A DNA stretch of 64,000 nucleotides from the NCBI RefSeq assembly GCF_001083805.1, contig NZ_JXSK01000009.1, forward strand, positions 1-64,000, given 5' to 3'. The notes beneath the pieces are model-generated. The model had not been told where the DNA came from and did not search any database. It saw nothing but the letters and a program-made list of their open reading frames with translations. This DNA is from Photorhabdus luminescens subsp. luminescens. GTDB lineage: Bacteria; Pseudomonadota; Gammaproteobacteria; Enterobacterales; Enterobacteriaceae. Position numbers and translations under genes: made by a program. Shown here piece by piece: positions 11,606 to 32,851 of the stretch; within the stretch, counting starts at the first letter, position 1, and each line of letters opens with the position of its first letter.

Positions 11606-12982
11606 ATGAAAATAATTATTCTTGGCGCGGGTCAAGTTGGTGGTACATTAGCTGAAAATCTGGTAGGTGAGAATAATGATATCACTATAGTCGATACTGA
11701 TCCTAACCGTTTACACCAATTACAAGATAAATTCGATCTCAGAGTAGTCAATGGTCATGGTTCTTACCCCAGGGTATTAAGAGAAGCTGGAGCTGAAGAT
11801 GCTGACATGTTAGTTGCTGTAACTAATTCTGACGAAACTAACATGATTGCATGCCAAATTGCTTATTCCTTATTCAACACACCAAATAAAGTTGCTAGAA
11901 TACGCGCAGCAGAATATATCCGCGAAGCAGATAAACTTTTTCTCCCTAATGACATTCCTATTGACTATCTTATTTCACCAGAACAACTTGTTATAGATTA
12001 TATTTACAAACTAATTCAATATCCTGGCGCCCTACAAGTTGTTAACTTTGCCGAAGGACGAGTAAGTATTGTTGCAGTAAAAGCTTATTATGGAGGCTCA
12101 CTTGTAGGAAATGCACTTTCCTCACTTCGTGAACACATGCCACATATTAATACCAGAGTTGCTGCAATATTCCGTCAGGATCGACCAATAAGACCACAAG
12201 GTTCTACAATTATTGAAGCCGGTGACGAAGTTTTCTTTGTAGCTGCATCACAACATATTCGTGCTGTAATGAGTGAACTTCAACGTTTAGAAAAGCCCTA
12301 CAAGCGTATTATGATCGTAGGTGGTGGTAATGTGGGTGCCGGTCTTGCACTACGTCTCGAAAAAGATTACAGGGTTAAATTAATCGAACGAAATCAACAA
12401 AGAGCTACAGAACTAGCTGAATTATTACATGACACCATAGTTTTCTACGGGGATGCCTCCGATCAAGAGTTATTAGCCGAAGAACATGTAGAACAAGTAG
12501 ATGTATTTATTGCTCTAACCAACGATGACGAAGCAAATATCATGTCCGCAATGCTTGCCAAACGCATGGGAGCCAAAAAAGCCATGGTTCTCATCCAACG
12601 TAGTGCATATGTCGATTTAGTTCAAGGTGGTGTCATTGATATTGCAATCTCTCCACAACAAGCGACGATTTCCGCTCTACTAGGTCATGTTCGCAAAGCA
12701 GATATCGTAAGCGTTTCCTCATTACGTCGTGGAGTGGCCGAAGCTATTGAAGCGATTGCTCATGGAGATGAAAATACGTCAAAGGTGGTTGGTCGAGCAG
12801 TAGGTGATATTAAATTACCACCAGGCACTACAATTGGTGCAATAGCCCGCGGTGAGGAAGTCATTATTGCTAATGATTACAGCGTGATCGAACAAGGAGA
12901 TCATGTAATTATGTTTATTACAGATAAAAAATTTGTCCCCGAAGTAGAGAAATTATTCCAGCCGAGCCCTTTTTTCCTTTAA
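11606..12982 (+). CDS. trkA: Trk system potassium uptake regulatory subunit TrkA
   Basis: 458 aa, a peripheral cytoplasmic NAD(H)-binding regulator of the TrkH/TrkG potassium channels. It has two tandem RCK modules, each with a Rossmann domain ([16 protein letters not shown] near 3-18 and [18 protein letters not shown] near 232-250) followed by an RCK_C domain. This is the normal enterobacterial length. It follows rsmB as in E. coli, but the next gene there, mscL, is missing here. Confidence 0.97.
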   Translation: MKIIILGAGQVGGTLAENLVGENNDITIVDTDPNRLHQLQDKFDLRVVNGHGSYPRVLREAGAEDADMLVAVTNSDETNMIACQIAYSLFNTPNKVARIRAAEYIREADKLFLPNDIPIDYLISPEQLVIDYIYKLIQYPGALQVVNFAEGRVSIVAVKAYYGGSLVGNALSSLREHMPHINTRVAAIFRQDRPIRPQGSTIIEAGDEVFFVAASQHIRAVMSELQRLEKPYKRIMIVGGGNVGAGLALRLEKDYRVKLIERNQQRATELAELLHDTIVFYGDASDQELLAEEHVEQVDVFIALTNDDEANIMSAMLAKRMGAKKAMVLIQRSAYVDLVQGGVIDIAISPQQATISALLGHVRKADIVSVSSLRRGVAEAIEAIAHGDENTSKVVGRAVGDIKLPPGTTIGAIARGEEVIIANDYSVIEQGDHVIMFITDKKFVPEVEKLFQPSPFFL

Positions 12983-13306
12983 AAACCAAAGAAATAGTTA
13001 TGTACCAGTCATATAATTCTAACATAATAACTGATACAACTTGGTATATTTCAATTAGAGGAATGTGATGAAATTTTTAAATTATTTTGTGGATTTACTA
13101 TGAAAAGTAATTTTACCAATTTAACTGCTGACATCAGCATCGGTATAATTATAAAAAAACACCGTATCATCATTCACTATTTTATACACAATGAAACCAA
13201 TAAACAGATCATTTAGTAAAAAGAAATTAAACACCCTCAATTACTGAAACAAAATCACTATTAGAAATTCGTAGGTTACTGAAAAATAGGAGATAGGTCT
13301 ATTAAA
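12983..13306. other. Intergenic region trkA-arfA without a recognisable gene
   Basis: A 324-bp AT-rich stretch where E. coli carries mscL. I find no MscL-like reading frame on either strand. Two very short ATG frames occur on the plus strand (11 codons at about 13069 and 38 codons at about 13100), neither resembling a known protein. Confidence 0.6.
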
Positions 13307-13507
13307 CTAAAAGACCAGTAGTAAAGAATCTAATAACCCCTTACCACTGGTCTCCCAGTTACTTGCTTTACTATGTTTTTCTTTCCTCTGGTAACTTCCT
13401 TTTCCCTTTTTATTTTTTTCAACTCGCTGTTTAAATAGTGGATCACGTAATAAAGCTTCTAGAGCATTATCCTTTATTACACCTTTTTTATGGTGATATA
13501 TAGCCAT
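13307..13507 (-). CDS. arfA: Alternative ribosome-rescue factor A
   Basis: 66 aa. It matches E. coli ArfA (YhdL) through [32 protein letters not shown] and the NWE-SGK end of the active region. ArfA binds stalled ribosomes lacking a stop codon and recruits RF2, as a backup to tmRNA. The C-terminal tail after SGK is not conserved with E. coli and is encoded by a hairpin (13312-13353). This fits the family's known control, where the mRNA is cut or terminated before its stop codon. The ATG at 13510 is an alternative start. It lies between the trkA end and zntR, as in E. coli. Confidence 0.9.
   Translation of the reverse strand: MAIYHHKKGVIKDNALEALLRDPLFKQRVEKNKKGKGSYQRKEKHSKASNWETSGKGLLDSLLLVF
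13312..13353 (-). promoter_or_regulatory. Hairpin within the 3' end of arfA (non-stop control element)
   Basis: On the minus strand AGACCAGT-G-GTAA pairs with TTAC-T-ACTGGTCT: 12 bp with one mismatch, across a 15-nt loop. The 3' arm is followed directly by TTTTAGTTT. The hairpin covers the last codons of arfA and ends before its TAG stop (13307-13309). In E. coli, RNase III cleavage or termination at such a hairpin produces stop-less arfA mRNA that is repressed by trans-translation. Confidence 0.75.
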
Positions 13508-13582
13508 CATATGCCTCTATCATATTAATTTATCTGAGAACATAGCAATTGTACTCTCTGAATTTTCAATAATAAAGAAAAA

Positions 13583-13645
13583 TTTCTTATTTCTTATTTC
13601 TTATTTCTTATTTCTTATTTCTTATTTCTTATTTCTTATTTCTTA
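13583..13645. repeat. Nine tandem copies of a 7-bp repeat (TTTCTTA)
   Basis: Exact head-to-tail TTTCTTA units from 13583 to 13645 (63 bp). The last two units overlap the end of zntR, and the zntR stop codon (13636-13638) lies inside the array. Because 7 is not a multiple of 3, unit gain or loss shifts the frame, but every frame of the repeat meets a stop quickly, so only the extreme C terminus of ZntR or its 3' UTR would change. Confidence 0.95.
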
Positions 13646-14052
13646 TTTAAAGCACCTTGTTCTAAAATTTCAAGAATAGAACAATAAGTACTTATATGAG
13701 AGCTACCACAGCAAGCATCACTTAACATCTTAAGTGAATCCCGCATTTTTCGCATTTCAAGAAGTTTTTCCTCCACTTCCATTAACCTAGAATCTACAAT
13801 TTGCTTCGACTCTTCACAAGTATGATGGGCGGGATCTACACGGATAGACAATAATTCTGTAATAGCCTCCAATGTAAATCCCAATTGCTTAGCATAGCGT
13901 ATAAACCGAAGACGCTGTAAATCTTGATCCGTATAAAGTCTATACCCTCCTTCTGTACGGTTCTGATGTTCCATCATCCCTTGTTTTTCATAGAAACGCA
14001 CAGTATCAGGAGTTACATTCGCTAATTTAGCCAATTGACCAATACGATACAC
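13636..14052 (-). CDS. zntR: MerR-family zinc-responsive regulator ZntR
   Basis: 138 aa. The N-terminal MerR winged helix reads MYRIGQLAKLANVTPDTVRFYE, followed by a dimerisation coiled coil. The zinc-binding residues of E. coli ZntR are all present at the same positions: Cys79, Cys114, Cys115, His119 and Cys124. It would activate the zinc exporter gene zntA by DNA distortion; zntA is not in this window. The last residues (ALNKK) are encoded by the 7-bp repeat array. It lies upstream of the alpha operon end, as in E. coli. Confidence 0.95.
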   Translation of the reverse strand: MYRIGQLAKLANVTPDTVRFYEKQGMMEHQNRTEGGYRLYTDQDLQRLRFIRYAKQLGFTLEAITELLSIRVDPAHHTCEESKQIVDSRLMEVEEKLLEMRKMRDSLKMLSDACCGSSHISTYCSILEILEQGALNKK

Positions 14053-14143
14053 TGTTATGTCTCCTACAATAGATCACATTGCTTGAGAGATCAGCATAGC
14101 AGGATGAAAAGAAATAAGTTAGAGATTCACTATATACAAACGT

Positions 14144-14167
14144 AAAAAAACCGGGATAAACCCGGTT
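14144..14167 (-). terminator. Terminator of the alpha operon (after rplQ)
   Basis: On the minus strand AACCGGG, loop TTTAT, CCCGGTT, then a run of T. A strong intrinsic terminator 21 bp after the rplQ stop. Confidence 0.92.
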
Positions 14168-14187
14168 CTTTTATATGCCCCTACAGA

Positions 14188-14604
<417 letters not shown>

Positions 14605-14620
14605 TTAACCTGTGATCTAG

Positions 14621-15610
14621 TTATTCATCAGCAATACTTGCTGGTGGCCAGTTTTCTAAGCGCATGCCCAGAGATAAGCCACGTGAAGCCAGTACGTCTT
14701 TGATCTCTGTAAGAGATTTTTTACCCAGGTTAGGTGTCTTAAGTAACTCAACCTCGGTACGCTGTACCAAATCACCGATGTAGTGGATAGCTTCTGCCTT
14801 AAGACAGTTAGCAGAGCGGACAGTCAATTCCAGATCGTCAACAGGGCGCAGCAGGATCGGATCAAACTCTGGCTTCTCTTCTTTTACTTCTGGCTGACGT
14901 ACATCACGTAAATCAACAAAAGCTTCTAGCTGTTCAGCCAAAATAGTAGCTGCACGGCGAATCGCCTCTTCAGGATCGATTGTACCGTTAGTTTCCATCT
15001 CGATAACCAACTTGTCCAAATCGGTACGTTGTTCTACACGCGCTGCTTCAACATTGTAGGCAATACGCTCTACTGGGCTATAACAAGCGTCTACTAACAA
15101 ACGACCAATAGGGCGCTCATCTTCTTCCGAATGAATCCGGGCAGAAGCCGGCACATAACCCCGACCACGCTGAACTTTAATGCGCATGCTTATAGAAGCA
15201 GTTTCGTCAGTCAGGTGGCAGATTACATGCTGCGGCTTGACGATTTCGACATCTCCGTCGTGGATAATGTCGGCTGCAGTCACAGGGCCAATGCCAGACT
15301 TATTCAAGGTAAGAATAACTTCATCTTTTCCCTGAACTCTTACCGCCAGCCCTTTCAGGTTGAGGAGAATCTCCAGGATATCTTCCTGTACACCTTCTTT
15401 GGTGCTGTACTCATGCAGTACACCATCAATCTCAACCTCAGTCACCGCACAACCCGGCATAGACGAAAGCAGAATACGGCGCAGTGCGTTACCTAGAGTA
15501 TGGCCAAAACCACGCTCTAATGGCTCAAGGGTCACCTTGGCGTGCGTCGAACTGACTTGCTCGATATCAACCAGGCGCGGTTTTAGAAACTCTGTCACAG
15601 AACCCTGCAT
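14621..15610 (-). CDS. rpoA: DNA-directed RNA polymerase subunit alpha
   Basis: 329 aa, the same length as in E. coli. The N-terminal domain (about 1-235; [20 protein letters not shown] dimerisation region) assembles polymerase. A linker leads to the C-terminal domain (about 250-320; [20 protein letters not shown] and [21 protein letters not shown]), which contacts UP elements and activators. It sits between rpsD and rplQ in the alpha operon. Confidence 0.99.
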
Positions 15611-15635
15611 TGTGTCCTCTCTTTGGTGCTAAGCT

Positions 15636-16698
<1,063 letters not shown>

Positions 16699-17055
16699 TT
16701 ATTTCTTGATCGGCTTACGTGGACCCTTACGGGTACGTGCATTGGTCTTAGTACGCTGGCCGCGAACAGGTAGACCACGACGGTGACGTAAACCACGATA
16801 AGTACCAAGATCCATCAGACGTTTGATGCTCAGGGTTACTTCACGACGCAAATCGCCTTCTACAACGTATTTAGCAACTTCGTCACGCAGCTTATCAATT
16901 TGCTCTTCAGACAGCTCGCTGATCTTAACATGTTCAGCAATACCCGCCGCCGCACAAATGGCTTGGGAGCGAGTTTTACCAATTCCGTAAATCGATGTTA
17001 AAGCGATTACAGTATGTTTTTGATCAGGAATGTTAATGCCTGCTATACGGGCCAC
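16699..17055 (-). CDS. rpsM: 30S ribosomal protein S13
   Basis: 118 aa, first gene of the alpha operon. It begins [26 protein letters not shown] and ends in the basic [10 protein letters not shown] tail that reaches toward P-site tRNA. The start codon is GTG at 17055, as in E. coli, within the S4-binding pseudoknot leader. Confidence 0.98.
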   Translation of the reverse strand: MARIAGINIPDQKHTVIALTSIYGIGKTRSQAICAAAGIAEHVKISELSEEQIDKLRDEVAKYVVEGDLRREVTLSIKRLMDLGTYRGLRHRRGLPVRGQRTKTNARTRKGPRKPIKK

Positions 17056-17135
17056 TATGCACTCCTAAGTTATTTATTTACCGCAACACCATTCTGAAAA
17101 GCCCGTTTTCAGGATACTCAAACAATGTTGCTGTG
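17056..17135 (-). promoter_or_regulatory. Alpha operon leader (S4 translational repression pseudoknot)
   Basis: The minus strand upstream of rpsM closely matches the E. coli alpha operon leader: TTTGAGTATCCTGAAAACGG, then GCTTTTCAG, then TTAGGAGTGCATAGTGGCCC around the GTG start. In E. coli this folds into a nested pseudoknot that S4 stabilises to trap the initiating ribosome. The conserved core suggests the same control here. Confidence 0.85.
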
Positions 17136-17137
17136 AT

Positions 17138-17169
17138 ATAAAAAAGATTGGCTGGCTAATTTAGCCAGC
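17138..17169 (-). terminator. Terminator after the spc operon (after rpmJ)
   Basis: On the minus strand GCTGGCTAA-A-TTAGCCAGC followed by CAATCTTTTTTAT. An intrinsic terminator shape 36 bp after rpmJ, ahead of the alpha leader. Confidence 0.8.
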
Positions 17170-17204
17170 TCAAACCGACTTTGCAAGAAAAATATGCTAT
17201 TTTA

Positions 17205-18685
<1,481 letters not shown>

Positions 18686-18692
18686 CTGTTAC

Positions 18693-19127
18693 TTATTCCT
18701 CAATTTTACCGCCAGCAGCTTCGATTGCAGCACGAGCGCCTTTAGTAACACGAAGGCCACGCACAGTTACTGCACGATTGATTTCACCAGAAAGAATAAC
18801 TTTCGCGAATTCAATTTGAGTGCCAACAACATTAGCGGCTTTCAATGCATTCAGATCGATAATATCGCCTTCAACGGCAGCAAAATCAGACAAACGAACT
18901 TCTGCTGTAACCATCGCCTTACGTGAAGTAAAACCAAATTTTGGCAAACGACGGTATAAAGGCATCTGACCACCTTCAAAACCGCGACGTACGCCACCAC
19001 CAGAACGAGACTTCTGGCCTTTGTGACCACGGCCACCGGTTTTACCCAGGCCAGAACCAATACCACGACCTACACGTTTAGGCGCATGCTTGGAACCTTC
19101 AGCCGGAGACAGAGTATTTAAGCGCAT
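18693..19127 (-). CDS. rplO: 50S ribosomal protein L15
   Basis: 144 aa. [20 protein letters not shown] start and the glycine/arginine-rich extension [22 protein letters not shown] that threads into 23S rRNA, then the globular L15 domain. It is a late-assembly large-subunit protein, 3 bp after rpmD. Confidence 0.99.
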   Translation of the reverse strand: MRLNTLSPAEGSKHAPKRVGRGIGSGLGKTGGRGHKGQKSRSGGGVRRGFEGGQMPLYRRLPKFGFTSRKAMVTAEVRLSDFAAVEGDIIDLNALKAANVVGTQIEFAKVILSGEINRAVTVRGLRVTKGARAAIEAAGGKIEE

Positions 19128-19130
19128 CTG

Positions 19131-19825
<695 letters not shown>

Positions 19826-19830
19826 CTACC

Positions 19831-20193
<363 letters not shown>

Positions 20194-20727
20194 TTACTTC
20201 TTCTTAGCCTCTTTGATACGCACGACTTCGTCGGCGTAACGAACACCCTTACCTTTATAAGGCTCAGGACGACGATAGGCACGCAATTCTGCCGCAACCT
20301 GACCGATTACCTGTTTATCAGCACCCTTTAGTACGATTTCAGTTTGTGACGGACATTCTGCAGTAATGCCTGCTGGCAGTTCGTGGTCAACTGGATGTGA
20401 GAAGCCCAGAGACATGTTGATAGCATTGCCTTTGACTGCTGCACGATAACCAACACCTACCAATTGAAGCTTCTTAGTGAAGCCTTCGGTAACACCGATA
20501 ACCATAGCATTCAGCAAAGAACGAGTTGTACCCGCCTGTGCCCAACCATCAACATAACCATCGCGTGGAGCGAAAGTCAGTTGATTATCTGCATGCTTAA
20601 CTTCAACTGCGCTGTGGATTGTACGACTTAGCTCGCCGTTTTTACCCTTAATCGAAATAACCTGACCGTCGAGTTTTACCTCTACGCCGGCAGGAATAAC
20701 GACGGGTGCTTTTGCAACACGAGACAT
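20194..20727 (-). CDS. rplF: 50S ribosomal protein L6
   Basis: 177 aa with two homologous L6 domains. It has the C-terminal [19 protein letters not shown] motif that contacts 23S rRNA near the sarcin-ricin loop. Conserved neighbours are rpsH upstream and rplR downstream in the spc operon. Confidence 0.99.
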   Translation of the reverse strand: MSRVAKAPVVIPAGVEVKLDGQVISIKGKNGELSRTIHSAVEVKHADNQLTFAPRDGYVDGWAQAGTTRSLLNAMVIGVTEGFTKKLQLVGVGYRAAVKGNAINMSLGFSHPVDHELPAGITAECPSQTEIVLKGADKQVIGQVAAELRAYRRPEPYKGKGVRYADEVVRIKEAKKK

Positions 20728-20741
20728 TCTTTCCTCCCGAA

Positions 20742-21140
<399 letters not shown>

Positions 21141-21167
21141 TTACTCCCGTGATTCAATTGGTGACAA

Positions 21168-21473
21168 TTACCAGCTAGCCTTTTTAAGGCCCGGAATTTC
21201 ACCGCGCATGGCGGCTTCACGGACTTTAATACGGCTCAACCCAAACTTCCGCAAAAACGCATGCGGACGACCAGTTTGGCGACAGCGGTTACGCTGACGA
21301 GAAGGGCTGGAATCACGTGGCAGTGTTTGCAGCTTAAGAACAGCATTCCAACGCTCTTCATCAGATGCATTCACATCAGAAATGACAGCCTTCAATTCCA
21401 CGCGTTTAGTGAAGAATTTTTCAGCTAATTTCGCACGTTTTACATCACGTGCTTTCAATGATTGCTTAGCCAT
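21168..21473 (-). CDS. rpsN: 30S ribosomal protein S14
   Basis: 101 aa, the long zinc-independent (C-) form without CxxC pairs. It ends [28 protein letters not shown], the S14 signature. It is a small-subunit head protein, 12 bp after rplE. Confidence 0.98.
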   Translation of the reverse strand: MAKQSLKARDVKRAKLAEKFFTKRVELKAVISDVNASDEERWNAVLKLQTLPRDSSPSRQRNRCRQTGRPHAFLRKFGLSRIKVREAAMRGEIPGLKKASW

Positions 21474-21485
21474 GAATACCCTGCC

Positions 21486-22748
<1,263 letters not shown>

Positions 22749-22835
22749 CTAAATGTCAACTACTACTGAGCCACTTCACTACTATAATTTAATATGAAGA
22801 GGCCGTTCAGATACCCCATATCATGAGGGCGCGGC

Positions 22836-22864
22836 ATTATAACACCACATCTCAGATATAGATA
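22836..22864 (-). promoter_or_regulatory. Candidate spc operon promoter
   Basis: On the minus strand a perfect TATAAT at 22836-22841 lies 100 bp before rplN and just after the S10 operon terminator. A -35 at the usual distance is weak (TATCTA or ATCTAT), so the assignment rests on the -10 and the position. Confidence 0.6.
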
Positions 22865-22897
22865 GAAAAAATAAACGGCTCATCGCCTGAGCCGTTT
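22861..22897 (-). terminator. Terminator after the S10 operon (after rpsQ)
   Basis: On the minus strand AAACGGCTCA, loop GGCGA, TGAGCCGTTT, then ATTTTTT. A strong intrinsic terminator with a 10-bp stem, 17 bp after the rpsQ stop. Confidence 0.93.
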
Positions 22898-22914
22898 ACT
22901 CTATTCGAGCCAGC

Positions 22915-24843
<1,929 letters not shown>

Positions 24844-24848
24844 CTACC

Positions 24849-25130
<282 letters not shown>

Positions 25131-25141
25131 TTATCCTCTAA

Positions 25142-25972
<831 letters not shown>

Positions 25973-25985
25973 TTACTCCTCCGGC

Positions 25986-27548
<1,563 letters not shown>

Positions 27549-27568
27549 TCAATCGTTCAATGACCTGA

Positions 27569-28093
<525 letters not shown>

Positions 28094-28174
28094 ATACAGA
28101 TGAAGATCTGTTCAGAGTAGAGTTAAAGGAGCATGAAACAAGATGCCCTAACTTAACAGATAGGGCATTTGTAA

Positions 28175-28651
28175 CTATTCTCCTTCAAGGATCTGTGCTT
28201 GAGTATAATTTTGAATCCCCATACGTTCAATTAGTTCAAATTGAGTTTCTAACCAATCAATGTGCTCTTCTTCCTCATCTAAGATATCGATCATCAAATC
28301 ACGACTAACATAGTCATGAATCGAATCAGCATAAGCAATTGCTTCTTTCAAATCTCTAGCTCCTTGCAATTCGAGCTGCAAGTCAGATTTGAGCATTTCT
28401 TCAATATCTTCTCCGATATTAAGCTTTCCCAAATCCTGTAAATTAGGAATTCCTTCAAGAAAAAGAATACGTTCAATGTACCTATCGGCATGCTTCATTT
28501 CATCGATAGATTCATGATATTCCTTATCATTAAGGCGGGTAAGGCCCCAGTTTTTGAACATCCGGGCGTGTAGAAAATACTGATTAATTGCAACAAGCTC
28601 ATTTCCAAGAAGTTTGTTCAAATGAGCAATCATTTTTTTATCACCTTTCAT
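28175..28651 (-). CDS. bfr: Bacterioferritin
   Basis: 158 aa, nearly identical to E. coli Bfr. A four-helix ferritin subunit that forms 24-mers with heme at the subunit interface. Ferroxidase ligands are Glu18, Glu51, His54, Glu94, Glu127 and His130, and the heme ligand is Met52; all are visible. It oxidises and stores iron. bfd lies just upstream, as in E. coli, and releases the stored iron. Confidence 0.98.
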   Translation of the reverse strand: MKGDKKMIAHLNKLLGNELVAINQYFLHARMFKNWGLTRLNDKEYHESIDEMKHADRYIERILFLEGIPNLQDLGKLNIGEDIEEMLKSDLQLELQGARDLKEAIAYADSIHDYVSRDLMIDILDEEEEHIDWLETQFELIERMGIQNYTQAQILEGE

Positions 28652-28727
28652 AGTTTACTCCTCCGCTTCCAGTACTTAAAGTGTAGTACCTATTCAGCAG
28701 AGTAGTAGTAAACTTATCCCTTTTTTA

Positions 28728-28922
28728 TCAAGCAACGTTATCTATCTTAGGCAGCTGTGCAATCTCCTCATTAATAAGCTCTCTAGCTTGACGTATGCAT
28801 TTGCCACAATCACGGCCTACAGGCACAATACGTTTTAGTTCTCTAATAGAGTGAATATGATGTTGACGCACCGCATTACGTATTGTTTTGTCACTTACCG
28901 CATTACATAGGCAGACATACAT
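28728..28922 (-). CDS. bfd: Bacterioferritin-associated ferredoxin
   Basis: 64 aa from the ATG at 28922, which gives the family start MYVCLCNAVSD; the frame is open 11 codons further. It is a [2Fe-2S] protein with ligands Cys4, Cys6, Cys39 and Cys42 (CLC and CGKC). It docks on bacterioferritin and reduces the iron core for release. It lies upstream of bfr on the same strand, 76 bp apart. Confidence 0.96.
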   Translation of the reverse strand: MYVCLCNAVSDKTIRNAVRQHHIHSIRELKRIVPVGRDCGKCIRQARELINEEIAQLPKIDNVA

Positions 28923-28943
28923 AAATAACACTCTCTGGTACAC

Positions 28944-28990
28944 ATTATAGCGCATATTAAATAATAATGAGTCTCATTTCAATAATCATT
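28944..28990 (-). promoter_or_regulatory. bfd promoter with a candidate Fur box
   Basis: TATAAT lies on the minus strand at 28944-28949. Overlapping the -35 position is the inverted repeat AATGAGTCTCATT (28966-28978), followed by AATAATCATT, which together resemble a degenerate double Fur site. Iron repression of bfd is known in E. coli, so the placement makes sense, but the match to consensus is only partial. Confidence 0.45.
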
Positions 28991-29600
28991 CGCATTTTAA
29001 TTTTCTGATTCAAGTTTTTCCAAATACCCTTTTAACTTTATCAAATAGAGATAGTTATCTCATTTCTGTAACACATTGGTCAAAAAGAATTTTTATCCCT
29101 CTTGGGAGCTTTCTTGAACTTATTTCATCCTAAAACTATCTCCTACCTCACATCAGCAATTTGCTCCAGAACTGATAGTTAGACAGCACAATCCACTTAA
29201 GATATTACGGGATACAGAATTCACACATTTAGTTATACGAAAACAAGCATGCTATATCGTAACCTTTTCGGTGATCTCTTCTCTTTTTGTTAGAGCATAC
29301 CAACAGAGGCAGAACAAGCATGAGTTAGATATTACTACCTATATATAAAAGAAAAGATGACTCATCTAAGTTTGAAAACAAATACTTATTCGGGAAAATC
29401 ACGAGTTGGTTACCGCTAACGCATTCTATCGATGAATGATGAATATATATACTCTAGAAGAGTAGGTAGAACAGCTAGATAACGATGACACCACTAGAAA
29501 CAAGCAGCCAAAATCAAAGAATTAAGACACTAAGAGATAACATAATGGGGTAGTTCATACAGGGAATTTAAGGAAGGGTGATATCAATTAAAATATTAAC
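28991..29600. other. Intergenic region bfd-tuf without a recognisable gene
   Basis: About 600 bp of AT-rich sequence with no reading frame or RNA I recognise on either strand. It corresponds to the tufA-bfd interval, which in E. coli holds gsp/chiA genes; those are absent here. Confidence 0.6.
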
Positions 29601-29601
29601 T

Positions 29602-29637
29602 AACAGACACCTAGTGCAACACAACCAGGTGTCTGTT
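29602..29637 (-). terminator. Candidate tuf terminator hairpin
   Basis: AACAGACACCT and AGGTGTCTGTT form a perfect 11-bp stem with a 14-nt loop, 57 bp after the tuf stop on the minus strand. The T tract after it is weak (AGTTAATATTTT), so it may act as a processing or stability hairpin instead. Confidence 0.65.
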
Positions 29638-29693
29638 CTAAAACAAGCCAAAATACAAACTTGTCCTAAAGTTAGGTACTTAATTATTAGCTA

Positions 29694-30878
<1,185 letters not shown>

Positions 30879-30990
30879 TTAGATTGTCCCTCTAAGACAC
30901 GGAATCGGTGGTTCCACCACATCAACCAAGCAATTGCTCGTTGGATATCGCTTACAGGAATAAAATCGGGAGACAAGGACATTAAGGAAG

Positions 30991-31066
30991 TGGTGCTGAT
31001 AGGCAGATTCGAACTGCCGACCTCACCCTTACCAAGGGTGTGCTCTACCAACTGAGCTATATCAGC
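30991..31066 (-). tRNA. thrT: tRNA-Thr (GGT)
   Basis: A 76-nt cloverleaf on the minus strand, GCTGATATAGCTCAGTTGG start, anticodon GGT, encoded CCA. It is the last of four tRNAs before tuf. The tRNA-Thr in the rRNA operon (35095-35170) has the same anticodon and near-identical sequence. Confidence 0.97.
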
Positions 31067-31072
31067 ACATCT

Positions 31073-31147
<75 letters not shown>

Positions 31148-31247
31148 ATTGAACTCGGCTACCTGACTTTAATCAGCTGTACGTTGGTCTCGATATGCTT
31201 TTCCTTTAGTAAATACTAAAGGGATACCAAGACTAAGTCTGATTCTT

Positions 31248-31332
<85 letters not shown>

Positions 31333-31348
31333 TTTTCCAAATTTTTAA

Positions 31349-31424
<76 letters not shown>

Positions 31425-31438
31425 ATCAAGTGCTGCGC

Positions 31439-31467
31439 ATTCTAGGCAGTGTGAGCGCACTATGCAA
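31439..31467 (-). promoter_or_regulatory. Promoter of the thrU-tyrU-glyT-thrT-tuf transcript
   Basis: On the minus strand -35 TTGCAT (31462-31467), a 17-bp spacer, -10 TAGAAT (31439-31444), followed by a GCGC discriminator typical of stringently controlled stable-RNA promoters. It begins 15 bp before thrU. Confidence 0.8.
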
Positions 31468-31855
31468 CAAAAAAATTGCCATCCTTGATCATTCGGTCAC
31501 AAAACACTCATTTTTATTCGATTAGCTGTTTTTTTCAATATGTTTAGATCAAATAATAAACATAAAATCATCTGTAACTATCGAGGAATTAATCACAGTG
31601 TCCGATAAAACTTGGTAGGTAACTTCATGTTGCATCATTTAAATTTCCATCATGATAAACAAACAGCTAAAGCTAACATTAAGTAAAGCAACTCAATTTT
31701 TTACGATTCTACATTTCTTACAAAAAAAACCGCTAAAAATACAAAAAAGCCTACGCCTGCCGCTCATCAGTCGATATCATGCGATTTATTTTTTGTCGGG
31801 TACAGGTTGTTTATTACAACTTGTCCAACCTGCACAAACAGGCAGATGTTGGTTT
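31468..31855. other. Intergenic region between the tRNA promoter and coaA
   Basis: AT-rich, about 390 bp. The coaA frame is open through it, but those extra codons do not resemble CoaA and lack a good ribosome site. Close to coaA there is an inverted repeat CAGGTTG (31803-31809) / CAACCTG (31826-31832) that could structure the coaA 5' UTR. Confidence 0.5.
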
Positions 31856-32806
31856 ATGAATAAAAAAGAACCTTTTTTGGCTACTCCATATTTGCAATTC
31901 AATCGTGAACAATGGGCAACCTTACGCGATTCAGTTCCATTGACACTAACAAAAGAAGAATTAATTGATTTAAAAGGAATTAATGAAGAAATTTCTTTAG
32001 AAGAAGTTGTTGAGATTTACCTTCCTTTATCTCGCTTACTTAATTTTTATATTAGTTCAAATTTACGTCGTCAAGCAGTGCTCGAACAATTTCTAGGTAC
32101 TGATGGACAAAAAGTTCCTTACGTCATAGGAATTGCTGGTAGTGTTGCTGTTGGTAAAAGTACTACTGCACGTCTATTGCAAGCCCTGCTAAGTCGTTGG
32201 CCTGAACACAGAAGTGTAGAATTAATTACCACAGATGGTTTTCTACATTCTAATAACGTGCTGAATGAACGTGGATTAATGAAAAAGAAAGGGTTCCCGC
32301 AATCATATGATATGCATAGCTTAGTGAAATTTGTATCTGATATTAAATCGGGATCTAAACAAGTATCCGCACCAGTTTACTCTCATCTTACCTATGATAT
32401 CGTACCAAACGAACAAAAACTCATTAGACAACCAGACATTTTGATTCTAGAAGGTTTGAATGTATTACAAAGCGGTATGGATTATCCCCATGATCCACAC
32501 CATGTATTTGTCTCTGATTTTGTCGACTTTTCTATCTACGTCGATGCACCAGAAAAACTACTCAAGAGTTGGTATATCAGTCGTTTCTTAAAATTCCGAC
32601 AAGGTGCTTTTTCCGATCCAGACTCTTATTTCCACAGCTATTCCAAGCTATCAGAAGAAGAAGCCATAAATACTGCATCTGATATCTGGCAAGAGATCAA
32701 TGGACTGAATTTGCGACAAAATATTTTACCAACTCGAGAACGCGCAAGCCTAATCATGACAAAAGGTACTAATCACACTATTGAAAGCGTAAGACTACGT
32801 AAGTAA
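31856..32806 (+). CDS. coaA: Pantothenate kinase (type I)
   Basis: 316 aa from the ATG at 31856, the length of E. coli CoaA, with the family start TPYLQF. It phosphorylates pantothenate in the first step of coenzyme A synthesis and is feedback-inhibited by CoA. The P loop GSVAVGKS is at 95-102; LITTDGFLH carries the catalytic Asp, and the [13 protein letters not shown]-terminal region is intact. An upstream extension of 68 codons is open but is not family-like. Divergent from the tRNA-tuf transcript, convergent with birA. Confidence 0.97.
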   Translation: MNKKEPFLATPYLQFNREQWATLRDSVPLTLTKEELIDLKGINEEISLEEVVEIYLPLSRLLNFYISSNLRRQAVLEQFLGTDGQKVPYVIGIAGSVAVGKSTTARLLQALLSRWPEHRSVELITTDGFLHSNNVLNERGLMKKKGFPQSYDMHSLVKFVSDIKSGSKQVSAPVYSHLTYDIVPNEQKLIRQPDILILEGLNVLQSGMDYPHDPHHVFVSDFVDFSIYVDAPEKLLKSWYISRFLKFRQGAFSDPDSYFHSYSKLSEEEAINTASDIWQEINGLNLRQNILPTRERASLIMTKGTNHTIESVRLRK

Positions 32807-32821
32807 AAATAGTTTCCGAAC

Positions 32822-32851
32822 CCGGAAGACATTTCTCTTCCGGTCGTTTTT
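32822..32851 (+). terminator. Terminator after coaA
   Basis: CCGGAAGA, loop CATTTC, TCTTCCGG, then TCGTTTTTA. An 8-bp GC-rich stem 15 bp after the coaA stop, in the convergent coaA-birA gap. Confidence 0.88.

Noticed and set aside
13583..13645. CRISPR array
   Set aside because: The units are 7 bp with no spacers; this is a simple tandem repeat.
31652..31855. 68-codon N-terminal extension of coaA
   Set aside because: The ATG at 31856 gives the family start and length; the extension is AT-rich, Lys-rich and unlike any CoaA.
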